From: an uncultured Fluviicola sp. | GTDB taxonomy: Bacteria; Bacteroidota; Bacteroidia; Flavobacteriales_D; Crocinitomicaceae | DNA: 64,000 nucleotides | Assembly (NCBI RefSeq): GCF_902168135.1 | Contig: NZ_CABHOL010000008.1 | Coordinates: forward strand, 1 to 64,000 | Direction: 5' to 3' | Shown: piece after piece, positions 42,896 through 51,058 of the stretch | Numbering within the stretch: the stretch's first letter is position 1 | Layout of the letters: each line of letters opens with the position of its first letter | Translations under genes and position numbers: made by a program | The notes under the pieces: generated by a model | Database searches by the model: none | Seen by the model: only the letters and a program-made list of their open reading frames with translations | Told to the model about the DNA's origin: nothing

Positions 42896-44886
42896 GTTGT
42901 TTTCTTTAAGTCAATAGTGATGATGGTCCCGTTCTTGTCGGAGTGTATTTTCGCATGACCTCCGATGGCCTTACTGCGTTGAATGATATTGTGAAGTCCG
43001 AAAGCATCTTTTTTAGAAAGTGTTTCAGACACATTAAATCCTTTTCCATTGTCTTTGATCTGTATCATCAAATCTTCCTGGCTTTCGCGAATGATGATCT
43101 TTGCAGCAACCGCCTCGGCATATTTGATAATATTGGAAAGTGCTTCCTGGATAATCCGGTAAACCTGCAATTCATCCGATACGGATAAAGATCCGCAGTA
43201 AACGATATCGGAAGTTACCATCAACTGATTGATCGATTGCGCGCGGTCGAGCATTTGGTTAATACTTGCTGATAAACCCACTTTTTCGAACATCACCGGA
43301 TGCAGGTTCCGGCTTATACTTCTTATGTCCCGGATAATTGAATCTATCTTTTCACCGGAATTGGGCGTATTCCCTACAATTGAATGCTTCAGGTTCAGTA
43401 GTTCGTGGCTCACGCTATCATGTAGATCACTGGCAATGCGCCTTCTCTCCTCTTCTGTTTTATCCAGTAATTTTTTGGTGTAAATCTTTGCACGCTTATT
43501 CTCCTTTTTGATTTTATTTTGTTTCTGGCGCGAAAAAACAATGAACACGACCAATAGCAGAACCATCAGGAGAGAAAACAGCAAAGCAATGGTTATCTTC
43601 CCGTTATAAATCGTTTCTTTTTGAAGTGCTATCTGCTTCTCTTTGCGTTTGGTTTCATACAATTTGTCCAGCTCCATGGTCTTCGCAATGATTGTATGAT
43701 CACTGATCTTATTCTCGGCATGTTTTAGTTTTTCAGAATAAAAATAGGCCTGCTTATAATTCTTTTCCAGGACAGCATTACTCTTCAATACTTCAGCAAA
43801 AGCAACCTGGTTCTGATAATCTTCCTGTTCTTCTGCGGCTTTCAATGCTTCTTCAATGAGCGGAATATCAGTTATTCCCTTGCCAGATCCGATCTCATAC
43901 TCCGCTAATGCTATCAGGTATTCGATATCGGCGGTGGCTGACTTCAATTTTTCAACCATCAATTTCATGTCATCCAGCAGCTTTTCAGCTTCCGATATCC
44001 GGCCTTCACGCAACAAGATCTGAATATAGAATGAAGACAGGGAAAGCTCCAGCGATTCATCTATAAGTTTGCTTTTCTTAAAAAGAAGATAAGTGGATTT
44101 GATTAGTTCGTATTCTTTCGGATGTCCCATTTCCTGGTAAAGAATGATCTTATTGTACAAAGAAGTGAACATATTTACGGTGTCATTTACTTCTTTAAAA
44201 GACACCATTGCTTTATCAAAATAAGCTTCAGCATCTTTGTAATTCCGTGTGTAAAGACTTACGAGTGCCAGGTTGTCATAAATACCTCCTTTTCCGGTAA
44301 TATTATTTGTTTTTTCAAACCATTGCAGTGCCTTTAAATCATTTTGCATGGCTTTTTCATGCTGCCCCATTGCAAAATAGCAAAACGCCAAATCTCCGTA
44401 ACCGTGAGCAACTTCGACACTGGTATTGTAATCAAAAGGCTTATTCTTTACCACACTGAGGAAATATGGGATCGCATCCCGGTATTCATTTTGGTTGACA
44501 TGGTAATTTCCAAGGTAAGATTCCACAAAAAGTGTTTGGTCCCACGGGAGTTTTGCTTCAAAATACTTTTTGAAGGTTTTAACTTCTTTCAGTGTACTTT
44601 CCTTAAAAAAAGAAAAATACATTTCTACTTCTGTCAATGCTCCTAGTGCACAAGCAGCTTTGTCATACCGTTTAAGTTTTATCTGCTTTTTGTAATAGGT
44701 ATTGAAAACAGGGTAATAATCGGGATTGTGAAAATGCTTCCGCCCGGTCAGCCAAAAACAGGTATCGTCCAGTTTTTGGGTTGCCTCTTCTTTATAAATA
44801 ACAGTACTATCGGGTCCATTGCATGCACTTAGTACAAGCAGTAACAGTGAAGCGGCACCCAAAAGTTTTGTTACTTTTTTAATCAT
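42892..44886 (-). CDS. TPR-containing sensor histidine kinase with lipobox
   Basis: 664 residues from ATG 44886. It begins with a lipoprotein-type signal (LLLLVLSACNG), then about 350 residues of TPR helices (for example YGDLAFCYFAMGQHEKAMQN), a transmembrane helix (about 428-450; ITIALLFSLLMVLLLVV), a HisKA_3 dimerisation domain with DLHDSVSHELLNLKHSI (about 490), and HATPase_c (about 560-660; VYRIIQEALSNIIKYAEA, IKDNGKGFN and FGLHNIIQRSKAIGG). So the TPR domain is extracytoplasmic and the kinase cytoplasmic. The presence of a lipobox in a kinase is unusual. It pairs with the downstream NarL-type regulator (4-base overlap). Confidence 0.9.
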   Translation of the reverse strand: MIKKVTKLLGAASLLLLVLSACNGPDSTVIYKEEATQKLDDTCFWLTGRKHFHNPDYYPVFNTYYKKQIKLKRYDKAACALGALTEVEMYFSFFKESTLKEVKTFKKYFEAKLPWDQTLFVESYLGNYHVNQNEYRDAIPYFLSVVKNKPFDYNTSVEVAHGYGDLAFCYFAMGQHEKAMQNDLKALQWFEKTNNITGKGGIYDNLALVSLYTRNYKDAEAYFDKAMVSFKEVNDTVNMFTSLYNKIILYQEMGHPKEYELIKSTYLLFKKSKLIDESLELSLSSFYIQILLREGRISEAEKLLDDMKLMVEKLKSATADIEYLIALAEYEIGSGKGITDIPLIEEALKAAEEQEDYQNQVAFAEVLKSNAVLEKNYKQAYFYSEKLKHAENKISDHTIIAKTMELDKLYETKRKEKQIALQKETIYNGKITIALLFSLLMVLLLVVFIVFSRQKQNKIKKENKRAKIYTKKLLDKTEEERRRIASDLHDSVSHELLNLKHSIVGNTPNSGEKIDSIIRDIRSISRNLHPVMFEKVGLSASINQMLDRAQSINQLMVTSDIVYCGSLSVSDELQVYRIIQEALSNIIKYAEAVAAKIIIRESQEDLMIQIKDNGKGFNVSETLSKKDAFGLHNIIQRSKAIGGHAKIHSDKNGTIITIDLKKTT

Positions 44887-44950
44887 CCGGATAAATTTCA
44901 CGTTAAAAATACCAGTTTGAAAGATATCCGCGATTGCCCTACACAAAATA

Positions 44951-44962
44951 GAGGGTTTCCCC
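44951..44962 (-). promoter_or_regulatory. AGGGGAAACCCT motif upstream of kinase operon
   Basis: On the minus strand the sequence is AAGGGGAAACCCT, identical in core and orientation to the site upstream of the T9SS protein (near 39139). It lies 65 bases before the kinase start. A shared operator for a NarL-type regulator is possible. Confidence 0.4.
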
Positions 44963-45081
44963 TTAGTCCCTAACCCATGGAAATAACTGACATTTGTGCC
45001 GTCATCTTTTTATAAAAAATGGTGATCCGGAAAGTTCTTACTCGAAATAACCAATAGCTACTCTACTTATAGCGTAAGAGA

Positions 45082-45115
45082 AAAATCCTCCGTCAGCTGA
45101 ATGAACGGAGGATTT
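45082..45115. terminator. orphan terminator hairpin
   Basis: AAAATCCTCCGT pairs with ACGGAGGATTTT around a 10-nt loop, followed by GTTTT. No plus-strand gene ends nearby: the stretch between 44886 and 45319 has none, and the minus-strand gene at 45319 already has its own terminator at 45219-45249. Confidence 0.6.
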
Positions 45116-45218
45116 TGTTTTACACCTTCATTCCAATATGATTTTCATGAAGATGCAACTTTTACGCAAGTGTAAGTGGTAGGACGTTTGTAGTTATTTT
45201 AATTTTTAATAATCTCTT

Positions 45219-45249
45219 AAAAAAAGCAGAGGCCGCTACTGCCTCTGCT
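45219..45249 (-). terminator. terminator of the 45319 gene
   Basis: AGCAGAGGC (45225-45233) pairs with GCCTCTGCT (45241-45249); on the minus strand it is followed by seven T. It lies about 70 bases after the stop of the minus-strand gene. Confidence 0.75.
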
Positions 45250-45318
45250 CCCATGTGAAAGCTAACATTTAGGCGCTATTATAGTTTGTGTTTCAGTGAA
45301 TAGCGGTGGTAATCTTTT

Positions 45319-45741
45319 TTACATCGCTGCTCTCTCGGAATTAATTTCCTGCTGTAATACAGTCATTGCCCCTTTTAACTGATGGATATAAGTTCTGCTT
45401 GGGAACTGATCGATAATCTCTTCCGGGAAATCAGAAGGAATGTCCATCCCGTTCGCATAATGCAGGTACAATACATAATAGTTTTTCAAATATTCGTTCT
45501 GAATAGCAAGGTATGTATTGATGGTATTCATCTTATTGGCTATGTCTGTCATCAGCAGTTGTTTATAAGACCTGTCAGGAAACCTATTCATATGCTTCTG
45601 AGGAAAATCGAACGGCAAGATTTCTCCGCGGGAAAAATGCCAGTACAGTTCCAGGTAAGCCTCCAGGTCTTTAATATCATCCAAAACCAGTTTAGCATCC
45701 GGAAGTGGTGAAAGTCTTATATCTGTAAGTAATAATTCCAT
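45319..45741 (-). CDS. hypothetical protein with internal duplication
   Basis: 140 residues, soluble, no signal peptide, no recognised family. Residues 32-63 and 91-122 repeat each other with an offset of 59: LYWHFSRGEILPFDFP against LYLHYANGMDIPSDFP, then RFPDRSYKQLL against QFPSRTYIHQL. So the protein consists of two copies of a helical unit of about 59 residues. The gene is alone, with a terminator downstream and a palindromic repeat upstream. Confidence 0.65.
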   Translation of the reverse strand: MELLLTDIRLSPLPDAKLVLDDIKDLEAYLELYWHFSRGEILPFDFPQKHMNRFPDRSYKQLLMTDIANKMNTINTYLAIQNEYLKNYYVLYLHYANGMDIPSDFPEEIIDQFPSRTYIHQLKGAMTVLQQEINSERAAM

Positions 45742-45887
45742 TTTTCTTCATTTTAGTCTGCAACCCCATTGTTATTGCGTTTTGACTATAACAAGTATAG
45801 GATTCTTACCGATTTGATTTCGTTGGAATGTCATGAAATCCGGAATCGATGTCATGAAAAACCTAAAATGAAGCATGGAATTTTTTC

Positions 45888-45957
45888 AATTATCAATGAT
45901 GAATGATTTAATTATCAAAACCGATTTGATCCATTGATAATTAATCATTGATAATTA
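45888..45957. repeat. ATTATCAA palindromic element, copy 4
   Basis: CAATTATCAATGATGAATG on the left is matched by CATTGATAATTACTTGATG on the right, with inner ATTATCAA/TTGATAAT arms. It lies immediately downstream of the LytTR regulator gene and overlaps its stop by three bases. Confidence 0.6.
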
Positions 45958-46701
45958 CTTGATGATCTTAAACTGGTTCAGCACTTCTTTGTAGTGATCG
46001 CTGATAGGGATATGCTGTTTATTGCTCATTACCAACAAGCTGTCAGAAGGCTGGATCTCTTCGATCTCATGCGCATTGACGATGTGATTGCGGTGTACAC
46101 GGTAAAACTTAGACGGATCCAGCAGATTCGTTACTTTGGTCAGTGAAATCTGGATCACAAATTTCTCAGTTCCTACGAAAATGGAGCAATAACGCTCTTC
46201 CACTTCGATATTGATAATGTCGGAAACAGCGACTTTTTTCAGTGCGTCCTTTTTCTTGATGAACAAAAATTCGGAGCTGATCACCGTATCCTCTTCATCA
46301 CTCTGGAAGATATCGGGTTGTCCGTAAAACTTCTCAATGGCCATTTCCAGCGCATAAAGTACTTCCAGCGGATTGAAAGGTTTTAGCAGGAAACTGTATG
46401 GTTTGGTAAGCCGCGCACGTTCAAAAATACTTCGGTCGGTTGAACTGGTGAGAAAAACAAATGGCCTGGAAGATTCGGGAACATTGTTGAGCGTTTCGGC
46501 AAATGTGATTCCTTCGGGAATACCGTTCAGGAAAATATCAATCACCACGATGTCTACTTTATTAGCGTAGAACAGCTGCAGGGCTTCCTGGTGGGAGCGC
46601 GCCACTCCTACTACTTCAAATTGACTTTCAGTCAATGTATCTATCAATTTATCGCTTTCTGCTACCGTATCTTCAACAATCAGGACCTTAATTTTTTCCA
46701 T
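45955..46701 (-). CDS. LytTR-type response regulator
   Basis: 248 residues. Receiver domain 1-125 (VLIVEDTVAESDKL, VVIDIFLNGIPEG with phosphoacceptor Asp about 53, FLTSSTDRS and FLLKPFNP) followed by a LytTR DNA-binding domain (about 145-245; LKKVAVSDIINIEVEERYCS and KFYRVHRNHIVNAHEIEEI). It overlaps the kinase gene by 14 bases and should be its partner. A GTG at 46707 would add two residues; the ATG at 46701 is preferred. Confidence 0.9.
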   Translation of the reverse strand: MEKIKVLIVEDTVAESDKLIDTLTESQFEVVGVARSHQEALQLFYANKVDIVVIDIFLNGIPEGITFAETLNNVPESSRPFVFLTSSTDRSIFERARLTKPYSFLLKPFNPLEVLYALEMAIEKFYGQPDIFQSDEEDTVISSEFLFIKKKDALKKVAVSDIINIEVEERYCSIFVGTEKFVIQISLTKVTNLLDPSKFYRVHRNHIVNAHEIEEIQPSDSLLVMSNKQHIPISDHYKEVLNQFKIIK

Positions 46702-48451
46702 CAGCACATTTCTTTAAGGTAACGATCATAACCGTCCCCTCATTTTGTCTACTCCAAATATCTAATTTCCCAGCGTTTTTTGCTAGCATTGCGCGACATA
46801 AATTCATTCCCAAACCTGAACCGATGGTTTTTTCGTGGTCTTTTTTGGTCAATTGAGGCGAATCACTGAGCAATTTCAGGCGTGTTTCTTCTGACATTCC
46901 TTTCCCGGTATCTTTCCATTGGAAACAGACTTCGTCCTCATTCTCGCTCTGTACACTCACACTGATCATTGCTCCGGATTCAGAGAATTTGATGCTGTTA
47001 TCCATAAAATTACGCAGCACGATCTTCAGCGATTCCGCATCTACAAATACTTTGACCGATTTTGGAATCGTATTTTCGAAAGTGATCCCTTTTTGGTTCA
47101 AAACTCCTTTGAAGTTAAAAGCTACGTGATCGACCAGCATGCTTAACCGGTGTTCTTCCTGTTTGAAATAACCGCCATTTGTTTGTAAAAGCGCCCAATT
47201 CAACAAGTTATCGAGCATGTTGTAGGTGTTGGTTGCAATCACACTGTTTTCTTCCAGCTGATTTTCCAAACTGGCATATTCCTGCTTTTGAACTTTGTCT
47301 TTCAGTTTGGAGTTACTGACACTGAGTGCATGTACCGATGACCTCAAATCATGGCTCACAATGGAGAATAACTGGTCCTTCGTTGCATTTAAAAGATCGA
47401 GTTCCTGCTTTTGGCGAAGGATCACCCTGGAACGCAGGACACTTTGGCGGTAGAAATAAGTTCCAAAAATGATTACAAGAAGTAAAAACAAAGCCGCAAA
47501 TAAATAAGTATTCAGGCGTGCCTGCTTCAGTTTATTTTCTGTTTGCAGTAATTTCACCCGTTGCTGCTCATGGGTCAGAGCCAGTTTTTTCTCGATCTGC
47601 GCAACTTCGTAAATTTTGTTTTGGTCATTGAGGGAATCCCTCCAATCTTCATATTCTTTCCGGTAAAACAAAGCCTTATCGTAACGCTTTCTGTTTTCTT
47701 CTACCACCGCCATGTTCAAGGAGGTCTTTTGTTTCGATTCGAATGAACCGTATTTTTGGGAAAGATAATATGCTTTTTCAAAGTAAACAATGGCCTTTTC
47801 GTCCTGGTATTGCTCATAATAAACAGCAGCCAATTCCATGTACGAAACCATCAATGCAGAATCATTCTTAGCTTCCAGAATTTTCTGAATAGCCATCAAT
47901 AAGTATTTTTCGGCTTTTTCAAAATCTCCCAGATGAAAATAACAGGTTCCAATATTATGGAATAATGCGTCAATCGGGATAGTTCGAATACCTTTTTGAT
48001 CCGTTGTATCAATGCTCTTGAACAAGTTTAACGCGTGGTTATACTTTTCCCAGGAGAGAAAAATTCCGGCCTTGTTGAATCGAACCATTGTATAGAACTC
48101 AAATTCACTTCCAACCAGGTTGAATTCACGCATAGCATATTTCAAAATATTTTTTTTGTGGAATGCCTCTGCCCTGTAATAATGTATGAAGTTGAGTAAT
48201 TTCTGGTTTTCGGTACGTTGCAATAATTTTTGCGTATTTACTAAAACTGAATCCCAGTTTTCCTCTTGTACAAAAGCAATTGTTTTAGAGAACTCTTTTA
48301 AATTGGTCCTCTCACCTGCCAATAACAGTGCCTTTTGATCCAGGAACTGATTACTTTTATTCCGCTTGGCAGAAACATTTGCTGAAACTAAAAAAAGTGT
48401 CCCGAAAAGAGACACTTTTACCAGGTTTATCACTGTATTCGAAAAGAACAT
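46688..48451 (-). CDS. TPR-containing sensor histidine kinase
   Basis: 587 residues. Signal peptide or first helix (about 8-28), then TPR repeats (about 45-270; FHLGDFEKAEKYLLMAIQ), a coiled coil, one transmembrane helix (about 325-345; YLFAALFLLLVIIFGTYFY), HisKA with SIVSHDLRSSVHALS (His about 376) and HATPase_c (about 470-585; FMDNSIKFSESG, DTGKGMSEE, GSGLGMNLC). The same layout as the 42892 kinase but with classical HisKA and without lipobox. Downstream it overlaps the LytTR regulator. Confidence 0.9.
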   Translation of the reverse strand: MFFSNTVINLVKVSLFGTLFLVSANVSAKRNKSNQFLDQKALLLAGERTNLKEFSKTIAFVQEENWDSVLVNTQKLLQRTENQKLLNFIHYYRAEAFHKKNILKYAMREFNLVGSEFEFYTMVRFNKAGIFLSWEKYNHALNLFKSIDTTDQKGIRTIPIDALFHNIGTCYFHLGDFEKAEKYLLMAIQKILEAKNDSALMVSYMELAAVYYEQYQDEKAIVYFEKAYYLSQKYGSFESKQKTSLNMAVVEENRKRYDKALFYRKEYEDWRDSLNDQNKIYEVAQIEKKLALTHEQQRVKLLQTENKLKQARLNTYLFAALFLLLVIIFGTYFYRQSVLRSRVILRQKQELDLLNATKDQLFSIVSHDLRSSVHALSVSNSKLKDKVQKQEYASLENQLEENSVIATNTYNMLDNLLNWALLQTNGGYFKQEEHRLSMLVDHVAFNFKGVLNQKGITFENTIPKSVKVFVDAESLKIVLRNFMDNSIKFSESGAMISVSVQSENEDEVCFQWKDTGKGMSEETRLKLLSDSPQLTKKDHEKTIGSGLGMNLCRAMLAKNAGKLDIWSRQNEGTVMIVTLKKCADGKN

Positions 48452-48457
48452 GGGCTT

Positions 48458-48877
48458 CTAAACTTCGGTGGTCCTTACTTGAGAACTAATACCTCTTGAA
48501 GACTTAGGCCCGCACGAATTCACCATCATGGTTTTAACCGTTAAAATACCTCCCATAGCGATCGGGCTTCCTGCCGCATCGAAGGGGCTTGCTTTAAATC
48601 CGCCTGTATATGTTTTAAGATTCCCCGGAGATTCGCAATAGTATGTCAGGTAAAAATACAATTTGCTCGAATCCGAAGCATTGTAGTATTGAGTAACAGT
48701 CACCTGGTTGGGATTCACATTTCCGGGAAGCTTGAAGGTTACCAGTACATTTAATTCCTGCGAGGAAGTTGAATAAGCTGCATCCACAGCTACGGCATCA
48801 TCAAGTGTCGCGGGTACTACGGGCAACATCGGTGCTGCTACCGGTTGGACAATGTAAGTCTGAATGGTTGTTTCCAT
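48458..48877 (-). CDS. hypothetical protein
   Basis: 139 residues, no signal peptide, no recognised family. It begins METTIQTYIVQPVAAP; the central part is beta-rich (QVTVTQYYNASDSSKLYFYLTYYC). The stop lies only six bases before the start of the histidine kinase gene on the same strand, so it is probably the first gene of the kinase/LytTR operon. The Pro/Ala/Val-rich N-terminus is probably disordered. Function unknown. Confidence 0.58.
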   Translation of the reverse strand: METTIQTYIVQPVAAPMLPVVPATLDDAVAVDAAYSTSSQELNVLVTFKLPGNVNPNQVTVTQYYNASDSSKLYFYLTYYCESPGNLKTYTGGFKASPFDAAGSPIAMGGILTVKTMMVNSCGPKSSRGISSQVRTTEV

Positions 48878-49190
48878 AAAACGCTTTTTTTAGTTAGACA
48901 AAAGTTTGTTGTTATCAAATATGCCCTTTTTTAGGCAAAGAAGAAAGTTATTTGCCTGAAAATAACGGAATATTTTTCCTCACTTCACATTCAAAGGCTC
49001 AATCTAACATCCCTTAAAAATAGTTGATTTTTTTGTTTAAAAGCCATTGAAAAATCGATTCATCTAAATTTTAGTAAACAAATCCGTTTTTAATGTCTCT
49101 ATACAAAATCATTGACCTGTAAATTCATGCTGTTCACTCAATTTTCGGTCTGATTGAGCATCTTTTCTGCCACAACGGATAAAAGACTTT

Positions 49191-49198
49191 TAATTTTG
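49191..49198 (+). promoter_or_regulatory. -7 promoter box (TAATTTTG) before candidate RNA
   Basis: Exact match to TAnnTTTG. A weak -33 candidate CTG is 21 bases upstream. There is no open reading frame behind it, only the hairpin series that ends at about 49325. Confidence 0.45.
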
Positions 49199-49325
49199 TA
49201 CTCAGGAAGGAACTTATAGCGTTCGCTTCGGCGAAATTCCTCCGGATTACAACTTATACTAGCAAACTCTTGCTTTGTTAAGAAAAGCCATGGTCTCCCA
49301 TCAGATTGTGGCTTTTTCTTTTTTA
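49199..49325 (+). ncRNA. candidate small structured RNA
   Basis: A promoter-like box (49191-49198) is followed by three hairpins and a T-rich tail in about 125 bases without a gene. The first hairpin (49205-49243) has GGAAGGAA/TTCCTCC arms enclosing TTCGC-TTCG-GCGAA, a UUCG tetraloop stem. The second has AGCAA/TTGCT arms (49261-49274). The third (49281-49319) is AGAAAAGCCA/TGGCTTTTTCT followed by TTTTT, like an intrinsic terminator on the plus strand. The third could instead serve the minus-strand methyltransferase gene ending at 49356. No known RNA family was recognised; SRP RNA was considered and not supported. Confidence 0.4.
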
Positions 49326-49355
49326 AGGCGCAACATGTTCAAATGTTCAAAACAA

Positions 49356-49982
49356 TTAATCTTTTAATTTTCTAAAGCTGCAAAACACAAAATTCTGCTT
49401 TGTATCAAAAGGAGTCGGATGATCAACCGTCAGGCATTCTATTTTTTCAAAGGCCTCACCCGTGACCTCATCCAAAGTGCTTTCGGAATATTGTTTGATC
49501 TCAATTCCGCTGCATTTTAAGGGACCGCTTTCCGAAAATGTTCCCAGAACAAGAGTACCTTCTTTTCGGATATACCGTTCCATTTGGGAAATGTATCGTT
49601 TGATATCATTGTCGTTCGTTACAAAATGAAATACCGCTCGATCGTGCCACAGATCATAGGTTCCATCCAATTCCATTTCCAGGACATCGGCTGCGATCCA
49701 TTTCACCGAATCGGCACGCGCCCCCAGTCTTTTCCGTGCACGCTCCAGTGCATGTTCCGAAATATCGACTACGGTCAGGTCGGTATATCCCATGTCCAGC
49801 AGGTGATCGGTCAAAAAACTATCGCCGCCGCCCACATCCAAGATCTTAGCATCTTTCGGTAAATGGGCTTTTTCAATAAAATACAAAGACGTTTCCGGTT
49901 TCGGTTGATACCAGCTCACTTCATGCAGCTGCTTATTTGAATAAACATTTTCCCAATGCTCTTTTTTATTTAAATCTGACAT
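49356..49982 (-). CDS. class I SAM-dependent methyltransferase
   Basis: 208 residues, soluble. WENVYSNKQLHEVSWYQPKPETSL is a typical N-terminus of this group. ILDVGGGDSFLTDHLLDMGY (about 47-66) binds SAM, LTVVDIS (about 69-75) is motif II, and WHDRAVFHFVTND (about 111-123) resembles motif IV. Relatives include thiopurine- and tellurite-type methyltransferases. The substrate is not defined here. Confidence 0.85.
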   Translation of the reverse strand: MSDLNKKEHWENVYSNKQLHEVSWYQPKPETSLYFIEKAHLPKDAKILDVGGGDSFLTDHLLDMGYTDLTVVDISEHALERARKRLGARADSVKWIAADVLEMELDGTYDLWHDRAVFHFVTNDNDIKRYISQMERYIRKEGTLVLGTFSESGPLKCSGIEIKQYSESTLDEVTGEAFEKIECLTVDHPTPFDTKQNFVFCSFRKLKD

Positions 49983-50101
49983 TTTCCTTGGTTTTTAAGC
50001 GCATCTAAAATTACGGATTCATTTTTCAGGATGACAAGAAGGAACGAAATTTTTAGATCTTGTTCCAAAAACGATCTTTGATAAATAGAACATTTCGATT
50101 T

Positions 50102-50362
50102 ATGAAAATGCGGGGAAAGTTTTTAGTGGTATTGACTCTAACTATGGCTGGATGTAAATCTGAATATAAAAAAGAGGCAAAACAAATACCTGATTTAATA
50201 GGTTATGAATCATAAATGTTCATTGTTCACTCGGACTCATTAATAATAGATCGACAGGCAAATCCAACCAGAATGAGGTTTACAAAAGGTGATACAATCA
50301 CTGCCGAATTTAAATTTTGTAATCAAGTTCCGAGTAAAGATTGTTATGTAACGATTAAGTAA
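50102..50362 (+). pseudogene. small lipoprotein gene interrupted by in-frame TAA
   Basis: From ATG 50102 the frame encodes a short lipoprotein signal (VVLTLTMAGC, lipobox MAGC) and 20 further residues, then TAA at 50213-50215. The next codon is ATG and the same frame continues for 48 residues (FIVHSDSLIIDRQANPTRM and so on, ending CYVTIK) to TAA at 50360-50362. Together they form an 85-residue lipoprotein of unknown family with one stop inside. Base composition is AT-rich like the patch behind the tRNA. It could be a pseudogene, or two tiny genes. Confidence 0.55.
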
Positions 50363-50508
50363 TGTTGATAATTCGGTTAGCGTTCCAAAAAATCATTTTT
50401 GATCAATTAGTCTATTTAACCACAAAAAAAATCATCCAACTTCTCCCCTTAGATTCAGCGTGTTAGAAAGGAAGGTGAACTTTTTTGCGTTTTTTTTGCT
50501 TAAAACCC

Positions 50509-50538
50509 TTGCATAAACACAAAAGATATCTATCTTTG
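50509..50538 (+). promoter_or_regulatory. tRNA-Lys promoter (TTG, 19 bp, TATCTTTG)
   Basis: TTG at 50509-50511 and TATCTTTG at 50531-50538 are separated by 19 bases, an ideal Bacteroidota -33/-7 arrangement. The tRNA begins 40 bases downstream of the -7 box. Confidence 0.75.
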
Positions 50539-50578
50539 CACCCGCAATCACGAATGAGTGATGAAGAAAAAATAAGAA

Positions 50579-50651
50579 GATTCCGTAGCTCAGCTGGTAG
50601 AGCAATACACTTTTAATGTATGGGTCCTGGGTTCGAATCCCAGCGGGATCA
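50579..50651 (+). tRNA. tRNA-Lys (anticodon TTT)
   Basis: 73 bases fold into a full cloverleaf: acceptor GATTCCG/CGGGATC with one G-U pair, D arm with AGCTCAGCTGGTAGAGC, anticodon stem ATACA/TGTAT with loop CTTTTAA giving anticodon TTT, and T arm with GGTTCGAATCC. The discriminator base is A and the CCA end is not encoded. It has its own promoter and terminator. Confidence 0.96.
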
Positions 50652-50653
50652 CA

Positions 50654-50697
50654 AAAAGAAAAAGCGAATTACGAAAGTAGTTCGCTTTTTCTTTTTG
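50654..50697 (+). terminator. tRNA-Lys terminator
   Basis: AAAAAGCGAATTAC pairs with GTAGTTCGCTTTTT around a short loop, followed by C and five T. An inverted copy of this hairpin occurs at 52503-52545. Confidence 0.82.
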
Positions 50698-50800
50698 CCC
50701 TCAATACTCACTCTCACACTCGCTCTGTTTTTCAGAGCTTTTTCTTTCAGTAGTGAGTGTGAGAACTGAGTGTGGATCCGTGTTCGAAGCTAAGATTCTG

Positions 50801-50856
50801 TTTCCCCCTTTGGAGGTCAGACGACTCTGACGAGTGTCAGACTCCGTCAGAGGGGA
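50801..50856. repeat. palindromic CTGAC/GTCAG-rich element
   Basis: CTCTGACG (50825-50832) pairs with CGTCAGAG (50845-50852), flanked by CCCC and GGGG arms, so the whole forms a compound hairpin. Upstream, CTCACACTC near 50713 answers GAGTGTGAG near 50755. The otherwise gene-free stretch 50698-51058 holds these two structures and nothing else recognisable. Confidence 0.42.
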
Positions 50857-51058
50857 ATAAGAGGGAGGATAAGCCTAATCTCCCCGCAAACCATTGATTT
50901 TATTCAATTTTCCACCGATCCAACTCGGTTCGAATCCAACTGGCTTTCAAGCTAAATTTCTTGTGAAAATTTTTAAAGACTCCCTGTTTTCAGAATAATT
51001 GTGTAGTATTGGAATGATATAACAAAGACTATCGCGAGAACACCTAAAATCAAGAGTA

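Noticed and set aside
45060-49245. Shared ACTTATAGCGT and CCTCCG words at about 45065-45095 and 49212-49243
   Set aside because: The match is short and the surrounding structure differs; not enough to claim related RNAs.
49199-49325. SRP RNA as identity of the candidate small RNA
   Set aside because: A GGAAGGAA stretch is present but the conserved AGCAGC-type asymmetric loop and opposite strand of SRP domain IV are missing.
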